Shown: piece by piece, positions 28,053-36,477 of the stretch
Numbering within the stretch: position 1 is the first letter of the stretch
Layout: every line of letters starts with the position of its first letter
Assembly: GCF_001282115.1 (NCBI RefSeq)
Contig: NZ_LJBR01000083.1
Coordinates: 1 to 54,052 of the forward strand
Direction of reading: 5' to 3'
Length of the DNA stretch: 54,052 nt
DNA from: Streptomyces sp. NRRL B-24085
GTDB lineage: Bacteria; Actinomycetota; Actinomycetes; Streptomycetales; Streptomycetaceae
The notes under the pieces: model-generated
Database searches by the model: none
What the model saw: the letters and a program-made list of their open reading frames with translations, nothing else
What the model was told of the DNA's origin: nothing
Position numbers and translations under genes: made by a program

Positions 28053-28077
28053 TCTCCCCCTGAAGGAGCGGTACTTC

Positions 28078-28398
28078 ATGCAGCGCGTCTGTTTCCTCCT
28101 CAAGGTCCGTGAGGACCGGATCGCCGAGTACCGCGAACGCCACGCCGCCGTGTGGCCCGAGATGCTCGAAGCGCTCTCGGCCACCGGCTGGCACAACTAC
28201 TCGCTCTTCCTGCGCGACGACGGCCTGCTCGTCGGCTACCTGGAGACCGAGGACTTCGAGGCCGCCAAAGCAGGGATGGAAGCCACCGAGGTCAACGCAC
28301 GCTGGCAGGCCGAGATGGGTGAGTTCTTCGAGTCCCTCGACGGAGCCCGCCCCGACGAGGCGATGAAACCGCTCACCGAGGTGTTCCACCTCGCCTGA
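28078..28398 (+). CDS. rhaM: L-rhamnose mutarotase
   Basis: 106-residue protein of the RhaM/YiiL family (ferredoxin-like fold), normal length. Diagnostic stretches are MQRVCFLLKVREDRIAEYRE, HAAVWPEMLEALSATGWHNY (the conserved His and Trp) and LFLRDDGLLVGYLE. It interconverts alpha and beta anomers of L-rhamnose so that the isomerase receives the right form. AAGGAG precedes ATG 28078. It lies 25 bases after rhaS, within the import operon. Confidence 0.95.
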   Translation: MQRVCFLLKVREDRIAEYRERHAAVWPEMLEALSATGWHNYSLFLRDDGLLVGYLETEDFEAAKAGMEATEVNARWQAEMGEFFESLDGARPDEAMKPLTEVFHLA

Positions 28399-28440
28399 CC
28401 CCTCCCCGTAGAGCCTCACCAGGACCGCAGGAGCCGCTCC

Positions 28441-29865
28441 ATGAGAAGACGCACGCTGCTCGCAGGTGCCATCGTGTCCGCCATGTCCACCTCCGTGCTC
28501 ACCGGCGGAACCGCCCGCGCCGCCGACCCCGGTCCGTCCGTCACCCGGACCGGCACCACCACGCTCGACAGCCAGGCCGTCTTCTTCGTCTCCTACGACG
28601 GCCTGGTGAACAACAACTCGTTCCAGAAGAACGGCCTGCTGACCTACAAGGGCTACCAGTACGCCGTCTGGTACACCGCCGACAAGAACGCCGTCGTCGG
28701 CCGCCGCGTCCTCGGCGGCAGCACCTGGTCCACCGTCCAGGTCGGGCACACCCTCAAGGCGAGCGACTCCCACAACGTCATCTCCATGGGCGTCTCCAAG
28801 GTGGACGGCCGCCTCCACCTCAACATGGACTCGCACAGCGATGGCTTCACCTACGTCAAGTCGGTGGCGGGCCTCATGGACAACCCGTCCGGGCTGAGCT
28901 GGACCGCCGCCCGCTTCGGCGCACCCCAGGCCACCCTGGACGGCCTCGCCCTCACCTCGCAGTTCACCTACCCGCAGTTCGTCTCCACCCCGGACGGCAA
29001 GCTCCAGCTCAGCTACCGGGCCGGGATATCCGGCAACGGCCGCAACGCGCTGGCGGAGTACGACGGTTCCACCTGGACCAACCTCGGGGAGTGGTCCAGC
29101 TCGACGGGCACCTACACCAGCGAGCACGGCTCCTCCACGGCCCGCAACATGTACCTGCACGGCATCGACTACGACCGGAACGGCCGGCTGCACGCGTTCT
29201 TCACCTGGCGCGAGCAGAACGGCGCCGTCATGTGCAGCAGCGGCGGCATCACCAACCACGACACCGGCTACGTCTACTCCGACGACCGCGGACGCACCTG
29301 GCGCACCAACGCCGGCACCGTCGTCGGCACCACCGGCGGCTCCGACAAGGTCGCCGTCACGGACTCCGGCCTGGTGATCGACGCGCTGAACCCGGACCAT
29401 TCCCTGATGAACCAGGAGAGCCAGTTCACGGACTCCGCCGGCCTGCCGCACGCGATCATCAGCTACGTCCCCGGCCGCTTCGGCCAGTGCACCACGAACT
29501 ACGTCGCGGACCGCACTGCCAACGGCCGCGCCTTCCACGTCCGCAAGAACTCCTCCGGCGCCTGGCAGAAGACCGAGATCCCGGTCGTGCTCGGCTCCAG
29601 CCAGCGCACCAAGCTGCTCCTGGACAAGTACGACAACGCCTACGCGGTCTTCCCGTTCGGCCGGATCGCCGCCGCCTCGAAGTCCTCCGGGTACACCGAC
29701 TGGAAGATCCTCTTCGACGGCAGCGGGCTCAACGCCTTCGGCGAGGTCGTCATCGACGAGACGCGGATCGCCCAGGACAACGTGCTGTCGTTCATGTACC
29801 AGGAGAAGTCGAGCGGTACGACCCCCTCCGCGCTGCACGTCGTCGACTTCGCGTTGCCCGCCTGA
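28441..29865 (+). CDS. Secreted BNR-4 beta-propeller protein, possible L-rhamnose-glucuronate lyase
   Basis: 474 residues. A twin-arginine-like signal (MRRRTLLAGA) ends near ADP at residue 27. The rest is the BNR_4 repeat family (PF15892) beta-propeller, with repeats such as NGLLTYKGYQYAVWYTADKN and DYDRNGRLHAFFTWREQNG. Two His residues in DSHN (H111) and DSHSD (H132) resemble the paired histidines of beta-propeller polysaccharide lyases of families 24, 25 and 42. PL42 includes an L-rhamnose-alpha-1,4-glucuronate lyase acting on arabinogalactan. Being in the import operon directly after rhaM fits a secreted enzyme that frees rhamnose. Fold is confident; reaction is inference. Confidence 0.75.
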   Translation: MRRRTLLAGAIVSAMSTSVLTGGTARAADPGPSVTRTGTTTLDSQAVFFVSYDGLVNNNSFQKNGLLTYKGYQYAVWYTADKNAVVGRRVLGGSTWSTVQVGHTLKASDSHNVISMGVSKVDGRLHLNMDSHSDGFTYVKSVAGLMDNPSGLSWTAARFGAPQATLDGLALTSQFTYPQFVSTPDGKLQLSYRAGISGNGRNALAEYDGSTWTNLGEWSSSTGTYTSEHGSSTARNMYLHGIDYDRNGRLHAFFTWREQNGAVMCSSGGITNHDTGYVYSDDRGRTWRTNAGTVVGTTGGSDKVAVTDSGLVIDALNPDHSLMNQESQFTDSAGLPHAIISYVPGRFGQCTTNYVADRTANGRAFHVRKNSSGAWQKTEIPVVLGSSQRTKLLLDKYDNAYAVFPFGRIAAASKSSGYTDWKILFDGSGLNAFGEVVIDETRIAQDNVLSFMYQEKSSGTTPSALHVVDFALPA

Positions 29866-29868
29866 CCG

Positions 29869-29898
29869 TGACCGGTGTGGGGGCGGCTCGACGATAAT
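29869..29898 (+). promoter_or_regulatory. Candidate internal promoter of the LacI-family regulator gene
   Basis: TGACCG (29869-29874) and GATAAT (29893-29898) are 18 bases apart, about 40 bases before the ribosome site of the regulator gene. It would give the regulator some expression independent of the importer operon. No operator of the cluster type is seen here. Confidence 0.4.
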
Positions 29899-29946
29899 GT
29901 GAAGGTCGTCCCGCCGCCCCTCGTCTCCCCTGGAGGTCCCTGCCCG

Positions 29947-30972
29947 ATGGCCCAGTCGGTGGGTATCAAGGACGTCGCCCGTGCCGCCGGAGTCTCCGTC
30001 GGCACGGTCTCGAACGTCATCAATCGTCCGGACTCCGTCGCGACCGAGACCCGGGCGCGCGTCCAGTCCGCGATAGACCGGCTCGGCTATGTCCGCAGCG
30101 AGTCCGCCCGCCAACTGCGCGCGGGCCGCAGCCGGATCATGGGTCTGCTCGTCCTCGACATGGGCAACCCCTTCTTCGTCGACGTCGCGCGCGGCGCCGA
30201 GCGGGCGGCCCGCGAGGACGGCCTCGGCGTCATGGTCTGCAACAGCGCCCAGAGCGCGAGCGAGGAGGCGGAGTACCTGTCCCTCTTCGCCGAGCAGCGG
30301 GTGCGCGGTGTCCTGCTCACCCCGACCGACGCCTCCGGCCGCAACATCGACTCCTTCCGCCGCCACGGCATCCCCTTCGTCCTCGTCGACCGGGTCGCCG
30401 AGGGCACCACCGAGTGCTCGGTCTCCGTCGACGACGTCGCGGGCGGCGCGCTGGCCGTGCGCCACCTCGTGGACGCGGGGCACCGCTCCATCGCGTACGT
30501 CAGCGGGCCGCCCGGACTCAACCAGGTCCGCGACCGCCGCACCGGCGCCCTGAACGCGCTCGCCGAGGCGGGCCTGGGCCCCGAGAACCTGCGCGAGCTG
30601 CCCACCGAACGGCTCGACGTGGCCGCGGGCCGGGACGCCGGCGCCCGCCTGCTGGGCCTCGCGGACCGCCCGACCGCCGTGTTCTGCGCCAACGACCTGC
30701 TCGCCCTCGGCGTCCTCCAGGCCATGTACGCGGCGGGGGTCACGGTCCCCGACGACCTCGCCATCGTCGGCTACGACGACATCGAGTTCGCCGCCGCGGC
30801 GGCCGTCCCGCTCACCTCGGTCCGGCAGCCCGCCGTCACGATGGGCGCCCTGGCCGCCGAGCTGCTCCTGGAGGAGACGGAGGCGGAGACCACCGGCAAG
30901 CGGCACGAACACCGCAGGGTGGTGCTCCAGCCCGAACTGGTGGTGCGGCGCTCCAGCCTGGCGGCGCGCTGA
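29947..30972 (+). CDS. rhaR: LacI-family regulator of the rhamnose genes
   Basis: 341-residue LacI/GalR repressor. The N-terminal HTH and hinge are clear (VGIKDVARAAGVSVGTVSNV, then RLGYVRSESARQLRAGRS). A sugar-binding core follows from IMGLLVLDMGNPFF to VGYDDIEFAAAAAVPLTSVRQP. ATG 29947 has GGAGG at good distance. It is the last gene of the rhaT operon, so it probably controls that operon and the divergent rhaI unit through the TGAAWCGATWCA-like sites, with rhamnose or a pathway intermediate as inducer. The symbol is by role; regulators called RhaR elsewhere belong to other families. Confidence 0.85.
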   Translation: MAQSVGIKDVARAAGVSVGTVSNVINRPDSVATETRARVQSAIDRLGYVRSESARQLRAGRSRIMGLLVLDMGNPFFVDVARGAERAAREDGLGVMVCNSAQSASEEAEYLSLFAEQRVRGVLLTPTDASGRNIDSFRRHGIPFVLVDRVAEGTTECSVSVDDVAGGALAVRHLVDAGHRSIAYVSGPPGLNQVRDRRTGALNALAEAGLGPENLRELPTERLDVAAGRDAGARLLGLADRPTAVFCANDLLALGVLQAMYAAGVTVPDDLAIVGYDDIEFAAAAAVPLTSVRQPAVTMGALAAELLLEETEAETTGKRHEHRRVVLQPELVVRRSSLAAR

Positions 30973-31075
30973 CCGGCGATTCAGTAAGATTTCATGATCG
31001 AAGGGGTCCGGAGGCGGACGAACATGTGCTGAACTGGGACGCGCCCTGAAGAATCCGTCCGTCCCGGGAGCCCTG

Positions 31076-32377
31076 TTGACCGCGACCTACCGCCAGCCAG
31101 GCATCGTCCTCACCGACCGCCGCTTCACCGTCCCCCTCGACCACGACGACCCGGCCGGGGAGACGATCGAGCTCTTCGCCCGCGAGGCCGTGGCGAGCGA
31201 CCGGGTGGGCCAGAACCTGCCGTGGCTGGTCTACCTCCAGGGCGGTCCCGGTTTCGGGGCCAACCGCTTCGTCGGCAAGGGAGCCTGGTTCGGCCGGGCC
31301 CTGAAGGAGTACCGCGTCCTCCTGCTCGACCAGCGCGGCACCGGCCACTCCACCCCGGCCAACCGCCAGACGCTCCCGCTGCGCGGCGGCCCCGCCGCAC
31401 AGGCCGACTACCTGGCCCGCTTCCGCGCCGACTCCATCGTCCGCGACTGCGAGGCGATCCGCACCGAGGTCACCGGCGGCGCCCCCTGGACCGTCCTCGG
31501 CCAGAGCTTCGGCGGGTTCTGCGCGACCACCTACCTCTCGTTCGCCCCCGAGGGCCTCGCCGGGGCCCTCATCACCGGCGGCCTGCCCTCCCTCGACGCC
31601 CACGCCGACGACGTCTACCGGGCCGCCTACCCGCGCATCGAGCGCAAGGTCGCCGCGCACTACGCCCGCTACCCGCAGGACGTCGAGCGGGCCCGCCGTA
31701 TCGCCGACCACCTGCTGACCCACGAGGTGACCCTGCCCAACGGCTACCGGCTGACCGTCGAGGCCTTCCAGTCGCTCGGCATCCTCCTCGGCGGCGGCGA
31801 GGGCAGCCACCGGCTCCACTTCCTCCTGGAGCACGCCTTCGTCCCCACACCGCACGGCCCCGAGCTCTCCGACGCCTTCCAGGAAGAGGTCCAGGGTCTC
31901 CTCTCGTACGCGTCCCACCCGCTGTACGCCCTCGTCCACGAGGCCGCCTACGGCCAGGACGAGCGGCCCACCGCCTGGGCGGCCGAACGGGTGCGCGCCG
32001 AGTTCCCGCAGTTCGACGCGGCCAAGTCGCTCGCCGGGGACGAGCCGTTGCTGTTCACGGGGGAGACCATCCATCCGTGGCTGTTCGACTGCGACCCGGC
32101 CCTGCGGCCGCTGCGCGAGACGGCCGAGCTCCTCGCCGCCCGCACCGACTGGCGGCCCCTGTACGACGCGGCCCGTCTCGCGGCCAACGAGGTCCCGGTC
32201 GCCGCCGCCGTCTACCACGACGACATGTACGTCGACACGGCCCACTCCCTGGAGACCGCCCGTGCGATCCGTGGACTGCGCACCTGGGTGACGGACGAGT
32301 TCGAGCACGACGGCGTCCGCGCGGGCGGGCCCCGCGTCCTGGACCGGCTGCTCGCCCTCGCCCGCGACGAGATCTGA
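31076..32377 (+). CDS. Proline iminopeptidase-type alpha/beta hydrolase
   Basis: 433-residue S33-family peptidase of the larger proline iminopeptidase type. The oxyanion-hole motif is LQGGPGFGANRF, the nucleophile elbow is LGQSFGGFCATTY, the RGTGHST strand precedes it, and a catalytic His is likely in DEFEHDGVRAGG near the C-terminus. It removes N-terminal proline from peptides in the cytoplasm. No signal peptide. It starts with TTG 31076, preceded by GGGAG. It stands alone between the rhamnose regulator gene and a lipoprotein gene and is followed by a hairpin. Confidence 0.88.
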   Translation: MTATYRQPGIVLTDRRFTVPLDHDDPAGETIELFAREAVASDRVGQNLPWLVYLQGGPGFGANRFVGKGAWFGRALKEYRVLLLDQRGTGHSTPANRQTLPLRGGPAAQADYLARFRADSIVRDCEAIRTEVTGGAPWTVLGQSFGGFCATTYLSFAPEGLAGALITGGLPSLDAHADDVYRAAYPRIERKVAAHYARYPQDVERARRIADHLLTHEVTLPNGYRLTVEAFQSLGILLGGGEGSHRLHFLLEHAFVPTPHGPELSDAFQEEVQGLLSYASHPLYALVHEAAYGQDERPTAWAAERVRAEFPQFDAAKSLAGDEPLLFTGETIHPWLFDCDPALRPLRETAELLAARTDWRPLYDAARLAANEVPVAAAVYHDDMYVDTAHSLETARAIRGLRTWVTDEFEHDGVRAGGPRVLDRLLALARDEI

Positions 32378-32392
32378 CGCCGCGGACCCGGG

Positions 32393-32416
32393 CGGTGGCC
32401 GGCGCGGCGGCCACCG
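32393..32416 (+). terminator. Hairpin terminator after the iminopeptidase gene
   Basis: CGGTGGCC (32393-32400) and GGCCACCG (32409-32416) form a perfect 8-pair stem with an 8-base loop, 16 bases after the stop codon. No U-tract. Confidence 0.5.
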
Positions 32417-32500
32417 GGTGACGACATGCCTCGCTCTCGATTCCGGCATAAGGTTCATTTCGGCCGAGAGTCGATGCCGGAGCCGAGAGGACGTCAGCCG

Positions 32501-33112
32501 ATGAGCACACCGTCACCCCACGGACGGTCCCGGATCGCGGCCCTCGCCGTGGCCCTGGCCGTCGCGAGCACGCTCACGCTGACGGCGTGCGGCAGCGACG
32601 ACGACTCCGGCGGCACGTCGGTCTCCGCCGAACGGCCCACGGCCCCGGACACCGCCTCCTTCTCCGGCAACGCGGCCTCCGCGCTGGCGTCCGCCGAGGC
32701 CTCGGCACGGGCGAAGGCCTCCGAACGGGCCGCGTCCGCCTCCGCGGCCGCCTCCTCCTTCGAGGCCTCCGTCTCCGCCGAGACGGAACGCACCAACAGG
32801 GCCGCCCGGACCGAGCTCGCCAAGGTCGACGGGCAGGGCAACGCCATGTCCGAGGTCACCATGACCGGCAAGCCGCGCTCCGAGACCGGCGGCCTGCTCG
32901 CCGTCGTCGTCACCATCACCAACAAGTCCGGCGCGACGGCCTCCTACGCCGTGCAGGTCGACTTCCTCGACTCCGACGGCAAGGTGGTGGAGACCCGGTA
33001 CGTCGGCGCCGAGGACCTGAAGGCGGGGGAGAAGGCGCAGCCCCTCGCCGTCAGCCGCAAGCCCCCTGAGCCGGTGCTCACACCCAAGCTGGCGAAGGCC
33101 CAGCGTTACTGA
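32501..33112 (+). CDS. Small surface lipoprotein with Ala/Ser-rich linker
   Basis: 203-residue predicted lipoprotein. The signal ends in TLTLTACGSDDD, making the Cys after LTLTA the lipid anchor. A low-complexity Ala/Ser/Glu stretch (about residues 55-105, probably a helical or extended linker) joins it to a C-terminal beta domain (LLAVVVTITNKSGATASYAV, then AEDLKAGEKAQP) of the FxLYD type, common in extracytoplasmic proteins. I choose ATG 32501, with GAGAGG upstream; the ATG 25 codons earlier would spoil the signal peptide. Role unknown. Confidence 0.75.
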   Translation: MSTPSPHGRSRIAALAVALAVASTLTLTACGSDDDSGGTSVSAERPTAPDTASFSGNAASALASAEASARAKASERAASASAAASSFEASVSAETERTNRAARTELAKVDGQGNAMSEVTMTGKPRSETGGLLAVVVTITNKSGATASYAVQVDFLDSDGKVVETRYVGAEDLKAGEKAQPLAVSRKPPEPVLTPKLAKAQRY

Positions 33113-33166
33113 CCCACGCCGTGCATCATGTGATCGTCTCGCTTTCACGGACGACACGGGGGTGGC

Positions 33167-34032
33167 GTGAACGGAACGGAACTGCTCGCGGAGCGCTTCC
33201 AGGAGCACCGTGGGCGCCTCAGGGCGGTGGCCTACCGCATGCTCGGTTCACTGCGTGACGCGGAGGACGCGGTCCAGGAGACCTGGCTCAGGCTGAGCCG
33301 CGGCGCCGGGGACGGGATCCCGGAACCGGGCGGCCGGCTCACCGCTGTCGTCGCCGGGGTCTGCCTCGACCGGCTGGGCTCCCGTGCCGCCCGTCCCGCG
33401 GAGGTCTTCGTCCCGGACCCCGTGATCGGATCCCTGGCTCCGGCCGACCCGGAACAGGAGGTCCTGTACGCGGCCGCGACCGGGCTCGCGCTGCTGGTGG
33501 CGCTGGAGGAGCTGGAGCCCGCCGAGCGCCTCGCGTTCGTCCTGCACGACATGTTCGCCGTGCCCTTCGACGACATCGCGCCGATCGTGGCCCGCACTCC
33601 GGCCGCCGCCCGTCGGCTCGCCGGGCGTGCCCGGCGCCTGGTGCGGGAGGCCGCTCCCGCCGCGGAGACCGACCCGGGCCGGCAGCGCGAGGCGGTCGAT
33701 GCGTTCCTGGCGGCCGCCAGGGCGGGGGACCGGGACGCCGTGGTCGCCGTGCTCCACCCCGACGCGGTGCTGCGCGCCGACTCCGGGACACCGGCCGACA
33801 CGGTCCGCGGCGCGCGGGCGGTGGCCGAACAGGCCCTTTCAAGCTCCGGCAGTTCGCCGACTGCACCCGGCTCGCGCTGGTCAACGGCGAGGTCGGGATC
33901 GTCAACCTGCCCGAGGGCCGCCCGTCGGCGGTCGCGGGCGTCACCGTCGCCGCAGGACGGATCATCGCCCTGCACGTCCTCGCCGACCCCGCCCGGCTCG
34001 CCCGGCTCGCCCTGCCGGGCACCGACCGCTGA
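33167..34032 (+). pseudogene. ECF41/SigJ-like sigma factor, disrupted by a frameshift
   Basis: GTG 33167 opens an ECF sigma factor: region 2 is AYRMLGSLRDAEDAVQETWL, region 4 is FDDIAPIVARTPAAARRLAG, followed by the SnoaL-like extension DAFLAAARAGDRDAVVAVLHP that defines the ECF41 type. After AVAEQAL (about 33838) the frame is lost. The expected continuation (FKLRQFADCTRLALVNGEVG to HVLADPARLARLALPGTDR, stop 34030-34032) lies in the -1 frame, so one base is missing near CCCTTTC. The original frame instead runs on into the next gene. It may be a true mutation or an assembly error. The oxidoreductase or carboxymuconolactone-decarboxylase gene that usually accompanies ECF41 is absent. Confidence 0.75.
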
Positions 34033-34069
34033 CCCGGACGGTCACGGGCGGGCCGTAGGCTGGGCGGCG

Positions 34070-34888
34070 ATGCAAGAACAAATGATCGACCTGCGCGGCG
34101 ACTGCGAGCGGTGCTTCGGACTGTGCTGTGTCGCCCTGCCCTTCGCCGCCTCCGCGGACTTCGCCCGTGACAAGCCGGCCGGCAAGCCCTGCCCGAACCT
34201 CGGGGACGACCACCGGTGCGGCATCCACGCCAGGCTGCGCACCGAGGGCTACACCGGATGCACGGTCTACGACTGCTTCGGCGCCGGGCAGAAGGTCTCC
34301 CAGGTCACCTTCGGCGGCCGGGACTGGCGTGACGGCCCGCGCGCGGACGCCCGCCGGATGTTCGACGTCTTCCCGGTCGTGCGCCAGCTGCACGAACTGC
34401 TCTGGTACCTCGCCGAGGCGCTCACCCTGCCCGCCGCCCGCCCCGTCCACGCCGATCTGCGCCGCATGCTGGAGCGGACCGAGGCGCTCACCCGGGGCAG
34501 CGCCGAGGAGCTCACCGCACTGGACGTCCCCGCGCACCGGCAGGAGGTCAACCTCCTTCTGCTGCGCACGAGTGAGCTGGTGCGGGCGGGGGTCGGCGGC
34601 AGGAAGAAGAAGGACCGCCGGGGCGCCGACCTGATGGGCGCCCGTCTTCAGGGCGCCGACCTGCGCGGGGCCAGTCTGCGCGGCGCCTACCTCATCGCGG
34701 CCGACCTCACCGGCGCCGACCTGCGCGGCGCGGATCTGATCGGCGCGGACCTGCGGGACGCCGATCTGACGGACGCGGACCTGACCGGGGCGTTCTTCCT
34801 CACCCAGCCGCAGCTCAACGCGGCCCGGGGCGGCGCCGGCACCCGGCTGCCGCGGTCAGTCACCCGCCCGGTGCACTGGGCAGCGTGA
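34070..34888 (+). CDS. Cys-cluster plus pentapeptide-repeat protein
   Basis: 272 residues in three parts. Residues 1-75 carry nine or so cysteines (CERCFGLCCVALPF, KPCPNLGDDHRCGIH, GCTVYDCFG), a YkgJ-like metal-binding cluster. A helical middle is rich in leucine. Residues about 182-245 are around twelve pentapeptide repeats (A(D/N)LXG pattern: GADLMGARLQGADLRGASLR), which form a right-handed beta-helix. Some pentapeptide proteins mimic DNA and protect gyrase; whether this one does is unknown. The same frame is open upstream because of the sigma-factor frameshift, but ATG 34070 fits the family start. Its end overlaps the P450 gene by 33 bases. Confidence 0.8.
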   Translation: MQEQMIDLRGDCERCFGLCCVALPFAASADFARDKPAGKPCPNLGDDHRCGIHARLRTEGYTGCTVYDCFGAGQKVSQVTFGGRDWRDGPRADARRMFDVFPVVRQLHELLWYLAEALTLPAARPVHADLRRMLERTEALTRGSAEELTALDVPAHRQEVNLLLLRTSELVRAGVGGRKKKDRRGADLMGARLQGADLRGASLRGAYLIAADLTGADLRGADLIGADLRDADLTDADLTGAFFLTQPQLNAARGGAGTRLPRSVTRPVHWAA

Positions 34889-36370
34889 CTCCGCGGCGGC
34901 GGCCTCGTCGGGGACCGGCACGGGCGCGGGAGTGGCGCCACCGGCCGGGCGGCGGTCCAGGTGCAGCCGCAGCCCCTCCGGCATCAGCGTGAGCCGCTCG
35001 GTGACGCTGAGCCGGTAGCCGGGGTCGGCCCGCAGCTCGTAGCGGCGCAGCAGCAGACCGAGCACCAGCGTGGCCTCGTGGAGCGCGAACTGTCGCCCGA
35101 TGCACGCCCGCGCCCCGGTGCCGAACGGCTTGAAGGCGTGCGGGGGCCGGGCCCGTACGGCCTTGGGGTCGAAGCGGTCCGGGTCGAAGTCCTCGGCGTC
35201 GGCGCCCCACACCTCGGGGTCGCGCTGGAGCATCGGCGTGAGCACCAGCGTCCACGCCCCGCGCCGCATCGGGTGCTGCCCGGCCAGCACGGTGTCCTCG
35301 ACGGCCTCCCGGGCGAACGCGGGTGCCGTCGGCCACAGCCGCAGCGATTCGTCCAGCACCCGGCGCACGTACCGCAGTTTGGCGACCTGGTCGTAGCCCG
35401 GCGCCCGGGCCCCGCCCCAGACGCGGTCCACCTCGGCACGCGCGCGTGCTGCCACCTCGGGGTGGCGGGAGAGGTAGTGCAGGGCGAAGGAGAGCGCGCC
35501 CGACGTGGTCTCGTGGCCGGCCACGAGGAAGGTGATGACCTGCCGGCGGACGTTCTCCGGCGACAGCCGCTCCCCGGTCTCGGGGTGGGCCGTCTCCAGC
35601 ATCCGGTCCAGCAGGTCACCGTCCCCGCTCGTCTCGCGCCGGGCCCGGACCAGGTCGTCGACCATGCGGTTGAGGTAGGCGATGTCCTGCGCGTTGCGCC
35701 GCGCGGCACGCCGTAGCAGGGCGGGGAACGGTACGGAGTTGAGCCGCTGGGCGTAGGTCAGGGTGCCCACCATCGCGGTGACGAAGGGGTGTGGCCGGTC
35801 CCGTTCGAAGGAGCCGAAGTCGTGCCCGAACCCGGTGCGCGCGATGGTCTCCAGGGTCAGCTTCGTCATGTCCCCGGGCACGTCCACCGACCGGCCCGCC
35901 GCCTGCTCACGGTCCCAGTGGTCCGTCAGCCGGGCGGCCACGGCCAGCATCATCGGGTGGTAGGCCGCCATCGCCTCCCGGCTGAAGCCCGGGGCCAGCA
36001 CGTCGTGCGCCAGCTGCCAGTTGGGCTCGTGGTTGTACGCGGTGAACAGCCCGTCCCCGGCGACCGGGCGCAGATTGGCCACCCCGAGGCCCACGTGCTT
36101 GGCGAAGCGCGACTCGTCCGCCAGGTCCGCCACCAGATCGGCGCCCCAGGTGAACACGAACTCCCTGTTGAAGGCCCGGCGCCGGTAGATCGGCCCCAAC
36201 TGGCGGGCGAAGCCCAGCGAGTCCTGGAGCGGCGTGGCCCGGTTGACGCCCAGCACGTCGCCGAGGAGGGGGATCCGGCGCGGGGGATGCGGAATGCGGT
36301 GCAGCTCGGGCCAGCCCAGCTCGGCGCTGCGGAATCCCGTCGGCCGCGTGGCCGTCGTCGTCTCCGCCAT
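34856..36370 (-). CDS. Cytochrome P450, CYP102-like stand-alone haem domain
   Basis: 504-residue P450. The I-helix is FLVAGHETTSG, the K-helix ExxR is in LDESLRLWP, and the haem loop is FGTGARACIGRQFALHEA with Cys near 423. These, plus EPNWQLAHDVLAPGFSREAM, closely follow the haem domain of P450 BM3 (CYP102A1), a fatty-acid hydroxylase. The reductase half of BM3 is missing, so separate redox partners are needed and none is encoded nearby. The tail ends in an Ala/Pro-rich linker and SRCPVH. It is divergent from a TetR gene and overlaps the pentapeptide gene at its 3' end. Confidence 0.9.
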   Translation of the reverse strand: MAETTTATRPTGFRSAELGWPELHRIPHPPRRIPLLGDVLGVNRATPLQDSLGFARQLGPIYRRRAFNREFVFTWGADLVADLADESRFAKHVGLGVANLRPVAGDGLFTAYNHEPNWQLAHDVLAPGFSREAMAAYHPMMLAVAARLTDHWDREQAAGRSVDVPGDMTKLTLETIARTGFGHDFGSFERDRPHPFVTAMVGTLTYAQRLNSVPFPALLRRAARRNAQDIAYLNRMVDDLVRARRETSGDGDLLDRMLETAHPETGERLSPENVRRQVITFLVAGHETTSGALSFALHYLSRHPEVAARARAEVDRVWGGARAPGYDQVAKLRYVRRVLDESLRLWPTAPAFAREAVEDTVLAGQHPMRRGAWTLVLTPMLQRDPEVWGADAEDFDPDRFDPKAVRARPPHAFKPFGTGARACIGRQFALHEATLVLGLLLRRYELRADPGYRLSVTERLTLMPEGLRLHLDRRPAGGATPAPVPVPDEAAAAESRCPVHRAGD

Positions 36371-36416
36371 GACGAGATCTCCCTTGGTCCAGCGGCAGTT
36401 GAGCGCGTTGTACGTG

Positions 36417-36457
36417 GGTTCAATAGCGCGGTTCAGTCTCGTCCCCTTGTTGAACCG
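36417..36457. promoter_or_regulatory. GGTTCA repeats between P450 and TetR genes
   Basis: GGTTCAA (36417-36423) and CGGTTCA (36429-36435) are direct repeats, and TGAACCG (36451-36457) is the inverse of the second, 15 bases away. The 107-base divergent gap makes these the best operator candidates for the adjacent TetR protein acting on itself and the P450. Confidence 0.5.
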
Positions 36458-36477
36458 GCGTCAAGTAAAGTGCGGGC

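Noticed and set aside
33833..33841. Programmed -1 frameshift site in the sigma-factor gene
   Set aside because: The sequence does not form a canonical X-XXY-YYZ slippery heptamer in frame, and ECF41 genes are not known to shift; a missing base is simpler.
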